A DNA stretch of 64,000 nucleotides from Symbiodinium kawagutii (taxonomy: Eukaryota; Sar; Dinophyceae; Suessiales; Symbiodiniaceae), in contig VSDK01023569.1 of the NCBI GenBank assembly GCA_009767595.1, forward strand, positions 45,981 to 109,980, given 5' to 3'. The notes beneath the pieces were generated by a model, which did not search any database, was not told the DNA's origin, and saw only the letters and a list, made by a program, of their open reading frames with translations. Positions 20,309 through 30,782 of the stretch are shown in pieces (the stretch's first letter is position 1; the number at the start of each line of letters is the position of its first letter). The translations under genes and the position numbers were made by a program.

Positions 20309-20408
20309 GAGTGGCGACCTAGCAGGTCTCCATGATGCCGTGGAGGAAGCGAGTCAGCTGGGCTTGGCGCCCTGTCGATCGGTGCCACGGGTGGAGGTCG
20401 TGGTTCAG
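20309..20408 (+). CDS. Helical-repeat exon
   Basis: The acceptor GCCCAG|G and donor TTCAG|GTG define 100 nt: one phase base plus 33 codons. It reads SGDLAGLHDAVEEASQLGLA then PCRSVPRVEVVVQ. The GDLAGLHDAVEEA unit matches the signature at 4093 and 15406. One of the best-supported host exons. Confidence 0.6.
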
Positions 20409-21185
20409 GTGATGGCGCCATTTTTTCCCCTTGCTGCGATGCCGATTTCATCATGTTTATCCAATTTCAGACTTAACAGTACTATGTTTCAGGATTTTCT
20501 GGCCTTCGTTTGCTGGTTCCGGATGGTTGTTGAAATGGGGTCGTAAAGCCTGTTTGTAAGTTCGTTCTTCGAGGCCTTACGGCGTATTCTGCATTTCTTG
20601 CGGTCTTTGTACCTCCCGGCGCTGCTCACAATCATGTCACCATACTGAGCTTCTGAAAACCAGTCTTGGTATGTCTTTGTCATATCTGCCTTCGCGGATT
20701 ATAGCGCATCTTCACAAAAATCGTGCATCGCTTAGTGCTTTGCATACTCTTTTGCGATTTTGCTGTGAGTTCTCTTGATTTGCGACTGCATTTGTACGGT
20801 GGTGCAGTTCTGTGGTGGGCGAATGCACAAGCGTATATGTGTGCCTGGCTGTTTTTCCAATTTTGCCTGACCTCAAAACTGAGAGAAAACTATCGGATGC
20901 CAACTAAAGGTTTTGATAAGCAGGCTGCTCAAGAAACTGCGTAGCATGGGAACGAAACGACCATCTGCACATACAGCAAGTATGCTTACATGTAATGTAA
21001 TGCCACATCATGCCACATCTATTTGTGCTTTTTTGACTTTGTGCATGCACGCGCCCTTGAGGTAAGCAAGGCACCACAAATGGCCAATCACGCTGTACAG
21101 CTGCGCATGCGGGCCAAACACCAGTTCTCATAGGGTAACCGCTGTAGATGTGGAGCCTGTCATCTCCACGCCATGGGGCATCAGA
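20409..21185. other. Intron-like, no gene seen
   Basis: No coding signal on either strand. Confidence 0.4.
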
Positions 21186-21306
21186 TGGCTGTGAGTCAAA
21201 ACCCTTAGTCCCCCTGGTTCCCCCATCATTAACCAGGCTGTTTTCCCTATAAAATGGTTGGTTGTTATCCCCAATTGTTGCTGGTGAACTGCTTGACCCA
21301 TAGCCA
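21186..21306 (-). mobile_element. MITE family 1 copy
   Basis: 121 bp bounded by TGGCTGTGAGTCAAAAC and GCTTGACCCATAGCCA, which are inverted repeats. The interior (TCCCCCATCATTAACCAGGC, TTTTCCCTATAAAATGG) is the reverse complement of the core in the copies at 38483 and 54914. Confidence 0.7.
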
Positions 21307-21392
21307 GATGGTCAACGGCCGTGGAAGCTACCACTGGTCTCCAATGCTTCCCGGTTGGGGGTGCCGGGACTGCCCTTTCGCTTGGAACCAAG

Positions 21393-21463
21393 GACACCTG
21401 GCAATTCCAGGAGCAGCTGGCCCGCCTGTCTCGGCATTTTGGCGGCCGAGCTGTGGTGACCAA
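21393..21463 (+). CDS. Helical exon
   Basis: The acceptor is ACCAAG|GAC. It reads DTWQFQEQLARLSRHFGGRA then VVTK. The frame is open upstream as well. Possible donor GCTGTG|GTGACC or later. Function unknown. Confidence 0.45.
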
Positions 21464-21500
21464 AGGAGCCAGGGGTTATCCAGATAAATGGAAAAAAACA

Positions 21501-21705
21501 TGGACATATATATATATATGTGTGTGTATATGTATATATACTGTATATATGTATATATAGATATTTATGGTACTAGATATAGATATATAGATATAGATAT
21601 ATAGATATAGATATAGATATATAGATACATAGATATTTATATATATATATAGATATATAGATATAGATATATAGATATAGATATAGACATATAGATATAT
21701 GAATT
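21501..21705. repeat. (TATA/GATATA)n microsatellite
   Basis: Long AT-rich array with ATAGATATAGATATA units, source of poly-Tyr/Ile open frames on the minus strand. Confidence 0.95.
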
Positions 21706-21971
21706 GATGGTGCTGGAAAAAAACATTTATGAATGGATGTATGAACAAGTTCATAGTAAATCTGGAGCAAATAGATTTATTAATAGATCGATAAAAAGAC
21801 ATTTGATCTTTGAACATATGTAAAACATATGTCCCTTTAAAGGGGAAGCGAACAGGAGAGATAGGATCAACCAAATGGTAGATGTAGACGGGAACAGCTT
21901 TATTTTCCTTGAAGCGAATGGACTCCAGAGAATTCTGGAACCATTTGTGCATGCCCCTCGCCATGCGTGCA

Positions 21972-22031
21972 GAAGGGGATGCCTTGACCGAGGTGGAGCA
22001 TCAGAAGGTTTCCGAAGAGCTGCACCCCTAA
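21972..22031 (+). CDS. Candidate helical exon
   Basis: The acceptor is GTGCAG|AAG. It reads GDALTEVEHQKVSEELHP then TAA. Charged helix. A donor CAGAAG|GTTTCC at about 22007 would end it earlier. Confidence 0.4.
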   Translation, partial: EGDALTEVEHQKVSEELHP

Positions 22032-22575
22032 GAATCCACAGGAAGAGTCAACAGGTCATCCTCACAACCACAAGAAACCACCAGGGTCAACAGTATCAAA
22101 AAAGCAATGCCGTGAAGTAGTTCAGAATTAGGTGGCTGCTTCCTAGGCGGCAATTGTTTATCGTTGCGTGTGTTCACCTGTCATCATTCTTTGGTGGACT
22201 CTTTCTCAACTGATCTAATTAAACTGGGTCTATGATATCCGGGCGAAGCTTATCAGATGGTGACAGAGGCAGGCCATAGCCTTTCTTTTTGCACAGGCTT
22301 CTATCCCGTGAGGTGCTTGACATGACCACACTGTGGAAATGATGAAATCTCAACACACAAGAGGGGTTACCCCCAAAATCCACCACCCTGGTTCCAGTAG
22401 TCTTGCCATGAATAGCTGGTGTTTTACCATCAAGTATGGCTGGTTCATGCTTTAATGGGACACCATTGGTTTTAAGGTTCCCCATTGGTTTTAAGGATCC
22501 CGAAAGCAAAAAGCATCATATGTAGCACATCCTCCCCGATCATGGATAGACCGAGTTTCTTCACAACTTACCCCG
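22032..22575. other. No gene seen
   Basis: Contains a local inverted-repeat-like stretch: CCATGAATAGCTGGTGTTTTACCATCAA at 22408 is nearly repeated at 22770. Confidence 0.4.
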
Positions 22576-22644
22576 AGCGAAACGAGGCGAGCCGAGCGGA
22601 TCAAGGCCAGAATCCGTCAGATTGCAGAGAGCCTTGGTGGCAGG
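22576..22644 (+). CDS. Candidate helical exon
   Basis: Reads SETRRAERIKARIRQIAESL then GG in one + frame. Strongly helical and basic. An ATCAAG|GCC acceptor lies at 22603-22606. Borders uncertain. Confidence 0.4.
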
Positions 22645-22922
22645 ATGTGCAGCCCAAGCCCTGGCGGGTTGATTCCGCAACAGCAGCAACCCGTACATCG
22701 AAGACTTTCGACCACTGGATGGCAATGGATGGCTATGGATGACAATCCGAGATCCATGTTCATGAGCCATCATGAATAGCTGGTGATTTGCCATCAAGAA
22801 TCAAGCTTGGGTGCATTATAAAGATCTGATACCAACAGATCAGACCAGGTGTGAGGCTGGTAGCTACTGGTAGGGTTCCTCTGACTGAACCCCCTCGGCC
22901 CCCAGCCCCCTGTCTGGCGCAG

Positions 22923-23076
22923 ATTCAAGGTGCGGTTTGATCACCTTCGATGCCGTGAAATGTCAGAAAAACGGCACATGGCCTACGGTGGAAGCCAAGC
23001 TGTCACAAAGAGGACAGCAGATGCGGTGGAGATCGGTGGAGATGCGGTGGTCTACGGTGGTCTTACGGTGATGTAG
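22923..23076 (+). CDS. Candidate exon
   Basis: Follows a C-rich tract and GGCGCAG. The frame reads FKVRFDHLRCREMSEKRHMA then YGGSQAVTKRTADAVEIGGD and ends in TAG. GGTGGAGATGCGGTGG is internally repeated at the end. No family recognised. Confidence 0.3.
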
Positions 23077-23689
23077 GGATATGTAGAGTAGGCTGTGGCG
23101 CATCCAATCGAGAATCGCTGAATGACACTGCCTTCACAGCGGCGAAGTATTACTGTATTAATGGCGATTATAGTATGTTGTAGATTAAATCATGGTTGAT
23201 AGTTAGACTGAAAGATCTGAAAGTCATAGTTCGGATGATTGCCACGAACAGTGAACAGAAATGATTTGCAATTTTTATATGGTGATCGACCATCCCAATA
23301 TGATGAATTCTGGGAACTGGTGGTGTATGGTGATCAACCTATTGTCATTTGCTATCATTAAACACGATCAATTATATAATCACTATAATTCACCAGAAAC
23401 AACCATTACTAACAACTAGAATGCTAGCTAAAGCTTAACCCACTAGACTCAAGTGACTCAAGCACTATAATTACAAATCGGCCTTTCTCAAAATCGGAGA
23501 CCCCCCCAGTTATCATCCATTCAAAATCATTTTCAATCATAGGCCAAACGTAGATTTGGGTACACCTATATATGGCCGGAGAAACCACGATATATTTACT
23601 AACAACTATGTTAGCCACTGTGCCCCACCAATGGTGGCAATGCTGGTTTTGGTTCGGCTGCTGCTTGCCGTGCCGGCACGCTAGGACAG
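23077..23689. other. Mostly non-coding; diverged MITE-like repeat
   Basis: 23481-23592 has ends CTTTCTCAAAATCGGAGACC and GGGTACACC...GGAGAAACCAC. They resemble the inverted ends of MITE family 2 at 24407. No gene seen. Confidence 0.4.
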
Positions 23690-23732
23690 GAGGTCATTCA
23701 CCAGGTGGCCGAGATTCTCAAGGATTTTCCAG
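23690..23732 (+). CDS. Helical micro-exon with GC donor
   Basis: The acceptor GGACAG|G and donor CCAG|GC define 43 nt encoding EVIHQVAEILKDFP. Short but clean on both borders. Confidence 0.45.
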
Positions 23733-24093
23733 GCGCGGCAACCACCTCTCGTGGTGAATCATGGCTCAATCGTTGGTTGATGATGGTTGACGGTAGTTAT
23801 AGGTATTAGCAAGGTTAAGTTAAGTATGGGCTTGTAATTTGGATTGCCATAAACATGCTACAATTAATTATGTCAATTCTGCTACAACCATTAGCTATGT
23901 CAATTACTAAAGGGTTTGTGGTCGTAATTCGGATGCTCTTGAATTCTCGGGTTTCACAAGTGGTGCGCAGGTTTGAGCAGATCATCGCTTCCTAAGGACA
24001 AGAAAAGGTAATAAATAAACCAACCATTTTTATCCATTTTTTGGGGGTGCCCTATAAAAAAAGTTCATCATATTCACCATTTTCTTTGTCACA

Positions 24094-24336
24094 GCTGCAG
24101 CTGGTAGCACACTGCCGCTCAGCTGCTCAGGGTTACCTGTGCAAATCGAAGGCTTCAGCAACGACAGCAACTGCATTCGTGGCAAGGCCTTGTCTCAAGC
24201 ACGTGCGCAGCTGGTCAAAGAGTCCTTGCTGAAGAACGGTTGTACGAACCTTGGAGGCAGCTGCCCCCGTTACGGGCCGCTCCCAGGGATTGGGGAAGAG
24301 ATCAAGCATTCACCAAGCGGTGACCACAAGATGTAG
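24094..24336 (+). CDS. Candidate exon with OmpA-like motif
   Basis: After the acceptor TTGTCACAG the frame reads LPVQIEGFSNDSNCIRGKAL, then SQARAQLVKESLLKNGC, then TNLGGSCPRYGPLPG, and stops at 24336. The order 'I-E-G-x-(S/T)-(N/D)...L-S-x-x-R-A-x-x-V-x-x-x-L-x-x-x-G' is that of OmpA-like C-terminal domains, which bind cell-wall-type glycans in bacteria. Such domains are also found in some eukaryotic algae. The similarity is by eye and modest. The real 3' end may be a donor before the stop. Confidence 0.4.
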   Translation, partial: AAAGSTLPLSCSGLPVQIEGFSNDSNCIRGKALSQARAQLVKESLLKNGCTNLGGSCPRYGPLPGIGEEIKHSPSGDHKM

Positions 24337-24406
24337 CCAGTACTGAACCAGATTCTCAATCAATCACCATGAGAGAACCTCCCTGCAACGATGAATGGTT
24401 ACAATT

Positions 24407-24530
24407 GGTGGTTTCTCAATATAGGGGTGCCCCGAAATCATCCTTTCCTTTTCATATTTGCATATTATCTAACCGTTTGAAATTAATAAACCAACCATAA
24501 CTTTGGGTACCCCAATTTTGAGAAACCACC
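24407..24530. mobile_element. MITE family 2 copy
   Basis: 124 bp with inverted ends of about 26 bp. The left end begins GGTGGTTTCTCAATATAGGG; the right end finishes CCCCAATTTTGAGAAACCACC. About 23 of 26 positions pair. The interior is AT-rich and non-coding. Confidence 0.75.
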
Positions 24531-26543
24531 GACCTGACGTGAGTTCCACCATCACGACGTCATGAATCATTGGGCGCCGCTCTGCGCGTCGTGCCAAGTG
24601 CTTTGCTCGTCCCGGCGCTTTTTTTTTGGATGATGACCAGCGTTTACGGTCTGTATTGCCGTAATGGTTTACAATGTTGGTTGGTGGTTTGATTGACATT
24701 TTGATTACTTCGTCTAGTAATCAATGACTTGCGCATATTTTTCATTGGGGTGGTTCAACCCCCAAACAGGATAGTAGTGGTGTGATGGTGTAGTGGTGCC
24801 GTTATGGTTGACTGAAGACTTCAGCTGGCGTCGTGGTTGACCGTGGTGGTGGTGAATATTGGAAAATGAACGTCAATTGTGATTAATCGGCCAAAAGTCA
24901 GATAATTATTGGAAATTGATGTGGTTAATTGTGACTAATAGTGGTGAATAAGATAATTAGCCCAGCTATTGTGATTAATTGATCATCGGCCAAAATTGAC
25001 AGATACTGATAGTAAGTCAGAAAGGTGGTGAATACTTAATGATGGAATATATAATGATGTAAGTACATTTGCTACATAGTATTTTTGGAAATGTTTGTTT
25101 TTGCAATTTAAACATGCAATATATATATATATTTGTGTTTATACGCACGCATTTGTTTTATATAAGCAGTTCTGAGGGATCGAGGGTCATTGAGGATGGC
25201 AAACTGTTTCCATCAAGTGCCAACGATATTCAATCATCAGTAATTGCCATTATGTGACCTACTGCTAGCTGGTTGCCACTGGGTATAAACAGTTGTCATT
25301 GTTGAATCGCAATTGATTGATCATTGGTCAACATTGGTTATTAGTAGTGATTTCCCAAAACCTACAGCTAGCTACACAAATATGAGTTGGAAACCTGTTA
25401 TCAGGGCGCAGTCCAAAAACATGTCATCAGCATACTTGTGAACCATCAGTCGAAATCTATGGGCATAACATGGTATGAACCCATGAAATATAGCCATGGG
25501 TTCAAGGTCACTACCTACCCGAGAGGGGTGGCTCGATCCAAGGAATTGGATGACTATCGTGGCATGGGGTATTGGCCATGAGATAAAGACGCTGGCGCCG
25601 ATAGCGAGGGCGCTCTTCTGGGGCTGTGGTTGGATTATGTGGTTGACTGAGGAATGATTAGTGTATCAGATTAGTACTGATTTATGGTAGCAGCATTTTT
25701 TGCTTTTTCCGATCATTGTATAGTGAGTGGTACTGGTACGGAGGGGGCGATTTGGAGCCACGGGTATGCCTGGATACCTTTACAGGGGGAGGGATTTGGA
25801 GCTACCAGGTGTAGCCTAATCAAATGGTAGAATGATAAGCCAACGGTTATCATGTGGCTTTCTGATGATTAATGATTGGTACTTGTGAAAAACCGTGATT
25901 ATTAATTAACGGTTAATAGTAACCCAACGCGTAGCAATCGCTGACCAGATTGACAGTGATTGATTAATGGTTACTAACCAATGCTTCCTTTTCATGGTAA
26001 CTGACTGCTGGTTGAACTATGAAGCAGTGCAAGCGGCACGGACTGAGTGGGAAGCAACAAACAGTGGGTTGTATTAAGAAGCACCACCAACCACAGATCA
26101 GAAATGATCATGGTTGATGATTGCTGCGTACTTATGGTTAGTTGGTTAGTTGTGGTTAGCTGTGGTTAGTTGTGGTTAGTTGGTTGCTGGTTGGGGATGC
26201 AACAGAACGTAGCAATTGGCGATCAGCACGGCCAACCTCATGCAGCAATCTTCCAGCAACTCACCGGTGCCTGTTGATCCACACCGATGTAGTGATGGGA
26301 GATCCATAGCAATGAAACGGCATCAGAAACCTTGATGAGTCGGTCAACCCCCTGAACCCTGGGATAACCTGGAGATACCTGGAGTGAATATCAAGTTGGA
26401 CCGTCCTTGATAGGTAGATGATTTAGACATTGAACATGGATGAACAGGGGGGATATTTTATCCAGATATACTGTACTCCTAGCTGCCTGTGTCCGCTATG
26501 TCCTGGATTCACCTGCTTCGAATGAATTCACTTCAAACACGGC
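24531..26543. other. 2-kb gene-free stretch
   Basis: AT-rich, dominated by GGTTAGT, GTGATTAAT and TGATTAATGG phrases. A short (TA)n tract sits at 25118-25132. I see no supported exon on either strand. Confidence 0.5.
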
Positions 26544-26792
26544 ATGCCACCAAGGAAAAAAGTGGTAAGGATTGTGCCCAAAGTGAATTTGGATGAGCAT
26601 GACTACGACCCTACGCTGCTACAACTTGTCCGAGAGACATGTGACCCCAATCAGGACTTTCAGGCCACACTCACTGTACATAGCCAAGAGGCTGCGAAAT
26701 CTGCTGCCTCCAGACTTTCAACCTCCAGCAGGCCTAGCACCGCAAGTGCGGAGCAGAAAGCCGTGGACTCTGGATTTCTTGAGTGCTGGTGA
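26544..26792 (+). CDS. Probable first exon of PPR-like gene
   Basis: An ATG after a pyrimidine- and A-rich leader starts MPPRKKVVRIVPKVNLDEHD then YDPTLLQLVRETCDPNQDFQ. Basic start, then acidic, hydrophilic sequence with a Ser-rich tail. The frame stops at 26790, but a donor probably lies earlier. It is placed first in the PPR series because PPR-type exons on the same strand follow directly. The link is inferred. Confidence 0.45.
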   Translation: MPPRKKVVRIVPKVNLDEHDYDPTLLQLVRETCDPNQDFQATLTVHSQEAAKSAASRLSTSSRPSTASAEQKAVDSGFLECW

Positions 26793-26992
26793 TTTTTTTG
26801 TAACTTCCATGCGAATCTGGCTATGCCCAGGCCGTTTGCCAAATGACTTGGTCCCACGAAAGTGGTTTCACAAGAGTCTGTCGCCTTTGTTTTAGAGAAA
26901 AGTTTGTCGCTTTTGTTTTAGAGGAATCTGCCTGTGTTTCCTCACGGAATCTGCAAGGAAAATCGGCTCATTTCCTCGTTGATGCTCCCCAG

Positions 26993-27072
26993 ATCTCGGG
27001 GTTTAGCCTCCTGGGGGCAGCCGAGGCATGTGGCAAGGCCATTGCGTGGCAGAGCGCCCTGGAACTCTGCAG
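26993..27072 (+). CDS. PPR-motif exon 1
   Basis: The acceptor is CCCCAG|ATC and the donor TGCAG|GA. It reads ISGFSLLGAAEACGKAIAWQ then SALELCR. The pattern A-A-x-x-A-C-G-K-x-x-x-W-Q-x-A-L-E-L is the dinoflagellate form of the pentatricopeptide repeat. PPR proteins bind RNA in organelles and act in transcript processing or editing. Confidence 0.6.
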
Positions 27073-27221
27073 GACGACATCTCCGCAGGATGCATCGTGG
27101 CCATGTTGGGAGGGCCCACCCCAGCGTTGAAATTGGACACTGCGCTGGGATTTCCAGGGTCTCCAAGACATTTTTTCTATGAAAGAGTTGTGGATGGAGA
27201 AGGTGGTTCAATGATAGGATA

Positions 27222-27276
27222 GGATATAGATATAGATATAGATATAGATATAGATAGAGACATAGAGATAGATCAT
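27222..27276. repeat. (GATATA)n microsatellite
   Basis: About eight GATATA units. Confidence 0.9.
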
Positions 27277-27597
27277 ACGCACGCAGCGGCGTTCCTTCAA
27301 CCCTTCGATCTGCAGGCTTTTGAGGGGAGCTGTTTGTTTCAAACTGTTTGTTTTCACCAGCGGAGCGTTCGGACGGCTGATTGACAGCCAGACCCGAAGA
27401 GAGAGAGAGGAGAGATTTTTTTCAAAACAAATATAATTATTTATATACACGTTATATCTCTCCATAAATTTGATCTGCAGATCATATACATTGATGTTGT
27501 CGATGTGGTCACAATGTCACATTTGATTTTTGTTTAGATCACAATTTCTCTACACAAGTTTGTCGCAACTGTCTTCAGACGGCCGTGCAGCTCCAAG

Positions 27598-27672
27598 GCT
27601 TTCGCTTCCAACGCCGCGATCAGCGCATGCGGGGACGCAGGGCACTGGCAGTGGGCACTTGGTTTGTTTCAG
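27598..27672 (+). CDS. PPR-motif exon 2 with GC donor
   Basis: The acceptor CCAAG|GCT and donor TTTCAG|GC give 75 nt, 25 codons in phase 0: AFASNAAISACGDAGHWQWA then LGLFQ. The SNAAISACGxxxxWxxAL core is a strong PPR signature. The longer open frame in another register here (27530-27757) is a shadow. Confidence 0.7.
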
Positions 27673-28318
27673 GCGCGGCAGCCGCCAGGGGGCAGGCCAT
27701 GGGGCTCGCTACTTGATCTACAGAGCTTCCCAGGGCGACGTTGGATTAGCCTCATGACTTCTGAAGGATCAACCGTTTCCTAGTGGTCCAGCATGTGTCT
27801 ACAGTAAGGGTCTCAAGACTGTGATGCTGTTGCCAGCTGTTCAGGAGATGTCCAAACAACAGCTGCAGCGAAGCCAGATAACCTTCAATGCCCCTGCGAC
27901 TGCACCTATTGAGATGTCAGAGCTGACACGAAATTGTCTGAATGGCGAAATGAAAGCCGTAGATGAGAGAATCGTAAATACATCGCAAGTACATATCACA
28001 CATGCCTGCGCATGCACAAGACACAAGCACACACAGACACATTTGATCATGATCGCAAATGTAACCCCTCCCGGCACAGACATGCCTGCCATTGCCTGCC
28101 CATATATATTTGCGGGATTTCGCAGATACATTACATCAGCCACGCGCATAGTCCTGTGCCGAGCACACGCACGAACACATGCCGTCACATGTACATAATC
28201 AGATTATGTGAACCTAATGCTCCACACTATAGTTTCATACCAATTATATCTATATACCATGGATCAGATGCTTTCCCAGCATGGTGGGCGAAGTTCACCG
28301 CAGAGCCTGCTCACCGAG

Positions 28319-28375
28319 GCTACGCTTAGCGCGGTCGGTCGTTGTGAATGGCCCACAGCGCTGGCAGTCTTTCAG
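28319..28375 (+). CDS. PPR-motif exon 3
   Basis: The acceptor is CACCGAG|GCT. It reads ATLSAVGRCEWPTALAVFQ (19 codons). The same A-x-x-S-A-x-x-x-x-x-W-x-x-A-L-x-x-F pattern with two extra Met following. The 3' border is uncertain. Confidence 0.6.
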
Positions 28376-29103
28376 ATGATGAACTGCAGCAACCTGGCAG
28401 AATCATCACATGTTCTCCTGGGTCCTAAGAGGAGGAAACATTACGTACAACATATGACAACCAGTTTTTGGTCACATGAATTTTCATGGTCCAAGAAAAG
28501 TTGTACACAATAGGATCTCAACAAGAATGTCACCGCAGTAGCCAGTCGGGATTGAAGATGAGCATTTCTTTGCACCAGCGACATCAACCAATCACGCCTG
28601 GCCGAATTCTTCGAGGCGGCTTGATACTTGGGCACCAGGCAGCCAGGGTCACCGTCAACACATCAGGTGGAGCACATGCAACACACCTGTCGAATCACGT
28701 AGACATATATGATGGGCTAACATGCGCATAGACATGTGTATAAACATCGGTATGCCAAAACAGTGCTATATCCCCGAATTGTGAAATCATAATGTTCATT
28801 CATGCCTAAGTACACATATCATGCTAACATACAAGAAATACATGCATGCCCGCCCAAATGCACACATGTTACATGTCACAGTTTCGAGGTCTGGTGACTC
28901 CTGCGGCTTGACTACGACTATGCCCACTGGTGACGGGTACTGGCGGAGCTGTGACACATTTGGTACGGGTGACTAGTGATGTCAAAGATATACGATGCCA
29001 TGAGAGGAAGATGGGTAGAAGCCACCGCCAGGTCATATGTCAGAGATCAGAGCTGTAAACCCGCTGGGGGTTGATAGCTTTGGGAGCACCGGCAGCCCTT
29101 CTG

Positions 29104-29175
29104 TGGAGCTTTGAGGATGTGATCACGTTCAACGCGCTTCTTGAAGGATGTGCAGCAGCCATGAGCCATGGCCGA
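29104..29175 (+). CDS. PPR-motif exon 4
   Basis: Reads WSFEDVITFNALLEGCAAAM then SHG. D-V-I-T-F-N-A-L-L-x-x-C is the classical start of a PPR unit. Borders not clear. Confidence 0.55.
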
Positions 29176-29461
29176 CCTGGTCATTGTTCAGCGTCCCCAC
29201 GTTAAGCGATGTCAACAGGACCGACTCTGCTGTCTATCGCCTATTTGTTGCTGGTATTTACCAAAGGTACATGGTTCAGCGCCAGCATTTTTGATGGTTG
29301 CTCGGCCAGCATTCGGCTTTTGCAAGCGAACTGGGCCGGCCCAACTCCTTGACGGCCGGTTGACGACATGCGGAGCTCCTGATGGCCAGCACACATACAA
29401 ACAAAATAAACAAAATTGTACAAGTTTCTCGATAGAAGATATGTTTTGGAGAGTATCTGTA

Positions 29462-29665
29462 TATATTTATGCTTCTATGTTTCTATATGTGTATTGGTGT
29501 TCATTTGCATTTCTATATGTGGATAGTTGTCAATATATGTACGCCGTTTATACATACACACACATCCATCTACATCTCTATATACATGTATATTTACATA
29601 TACATAAATAAATAGATAAATATAAATGTATATATATATATATACACGTATTTCTATATAGACAC
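29462..29665. repeat. AT-rich TATA/CATA low-complexity
   Basis: Degenerate TATATA/ACATA tracts between two PPR exons. Confidence 0.75.
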
Positions 29666-29751
29666 ATATCTATACATTTGTACATGTATATTTTGAACTA
29701 TACTCACACGACATGTGTGCGTTCATATGCAAGCACCTGCCTGCCCATGCT

Positions 29752-29898
29752 GCGCATGCTTCCGTGCGCCTTTCCCAAAAGCTCAGGAAGTGGCCCGTTG
29801 CCTTGGACCTGCTGGAAGCCATGGAAGCCATGGAGGTGGATGGCAACATCATCACCAAGGCGGAGCAACGGTGGACCACGATGGTCCGTGATGTCTAA
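29752..29898 (+). CDS. PPR-motif exon 5, possibly 3'-terminal
   Basis: Reads SVRLSQKLRKWPVALDLLEA then MEAMEVDGNIITKAEQRWTT and stops at 29896. K-W-x-x-A-L-D-L-L-E-x-M-x-x-x-x-V-x-x-N-I-I-T is a PPR unit. An acceptor GCTCAG|GAAGTGG lies at 29786. The stop makes this a candidate last exon. Confidence 0.6.
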   Translation, partial: AHASVRLSQKLRKWPVALDLLEAMEAMEVDGNIITKAEQRWTTMVRDV

Positions 29899-30018
29899 AG
29901 CTATGTGGCGAGCGACCGGGTCAAGGCTTTAACCAACCAATAGTGGTTAATAATAGCTGGTGAATGGTTAATAATAGGGTATAAGAAATAAGAATAGTAG
30001 AGGATATACCAGCTATAG

Positions 30019-30116
30019 ATGGCTATGGGTCAATATTAACCAACCAATAGTGGGACAAAAAAAAACAACAGTAATAAGGAAAATCATGGTTAATGATAGG
30101 GTTTTGACCCACTCCC
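30019..30116 (+). mobile_element. MITE family 1 copy
   Basis: Begins TGGCTATGGGTCAATATTAA and ends GGGTTTTGACCCA. Core ATCATGGTTAATGATAGGG. Shorter and more diverged than the copy at 54914. Confidence 0.6.
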
Positions 30117-30500
30117 ACGTAGATACGGTGGAACCGGAAAACGGTTAGTAAACTGTCCATTTTTGGGGTTCCCTATTTTGAGAAACGACCATATGACTAT
30201 TGGTAGCCATGACTGAGTGACATCGAGAGCTATGTATACATATGATTTTCCATGGTGCGCAGGGGCTTTCTCAAGAATTATCAGCCACCATCAGAAACCC
30301 CTAGTGGAGGGTTTTGTAGGGGGTTCTAATGATCAACGGAAGGAGCATGTAATAGTTCACGATGGGCAAAGATGGTGAAAAACTATCGAGATAGGAAACC
30401 AATGATAAATGGTCGTTGTATAGGGGAGTCGAATAGTCGATAAGGGGATGATAACCAACAATGCAGTAATGGTTGAACAAACTACTATACGGATCTATAC

Positions 30501-30559
30501 GGGGTTTCTCAAGAAATATTGAGTGATTGGGGGGGGGGTCCGCTATTTTGAGAAACCAC
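30501..30559. mobile_element. Short MITE family 2-like element
   Basis: Starts GGGGTTTCTCAAG and ends TATTTTGAGAAACCACC, so the ends are inverted like those at 24407. The left flanking repeat of element B begins inside this left end, at TCAAG. The matching copy on the right of element B lacks the first eight bases. Confidence 0.5.
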
Positions 30560-30762
30560 CATCTGGAGATATCTGTGTACTGTATTTGCTGCGATTGTAA
30601 GTACGATTTGAGATGGTTTTCTATGATGCAATGAGACCTTTGATCATTTGCACAAGAAAGCCTTAAAGATTCAAATGAATTAAGCAAACACATCTAGTTG
30701 ACAGATGGTGAGTCAATGCATGTACACATCATTGAGTCACTACTATTAATTAAGTATTTCTG
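30509..30762 (+). repeat. Left 254-bp flanking direct repeat of element B
   Basis: Matches 37871-38122 with one base change (G30754 versus A38114) and a G-run of 10 versus 8. Starts TCAAGAAATATTG and ends TATTTCTG. It holds host-type sequence including a MITE end, so it looks like target DNA rather than an LTR; it lacks TG...CA ends. Confidence 0.9.
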
Positions 30763-30769
30763 GCTCAAG
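30760..30769 (+). other. Spliced-leader tail relic (element B)
   Basis: CTGGCTCAAG directly before AACTTCGGCTC. The first three bases are shared with the flanking repeat, so GGCTCAAG belongs to the insert. TCAAGAACTTCGGCTC recurs in the 3' tandem repeats behind a pyrimidine tract, where the bases before TCAAG differ. This is what trans-splicing at that AG would produce. Confidence 0.5.
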
Positions 30770-30782
30770 AACTTCGGCTCTA

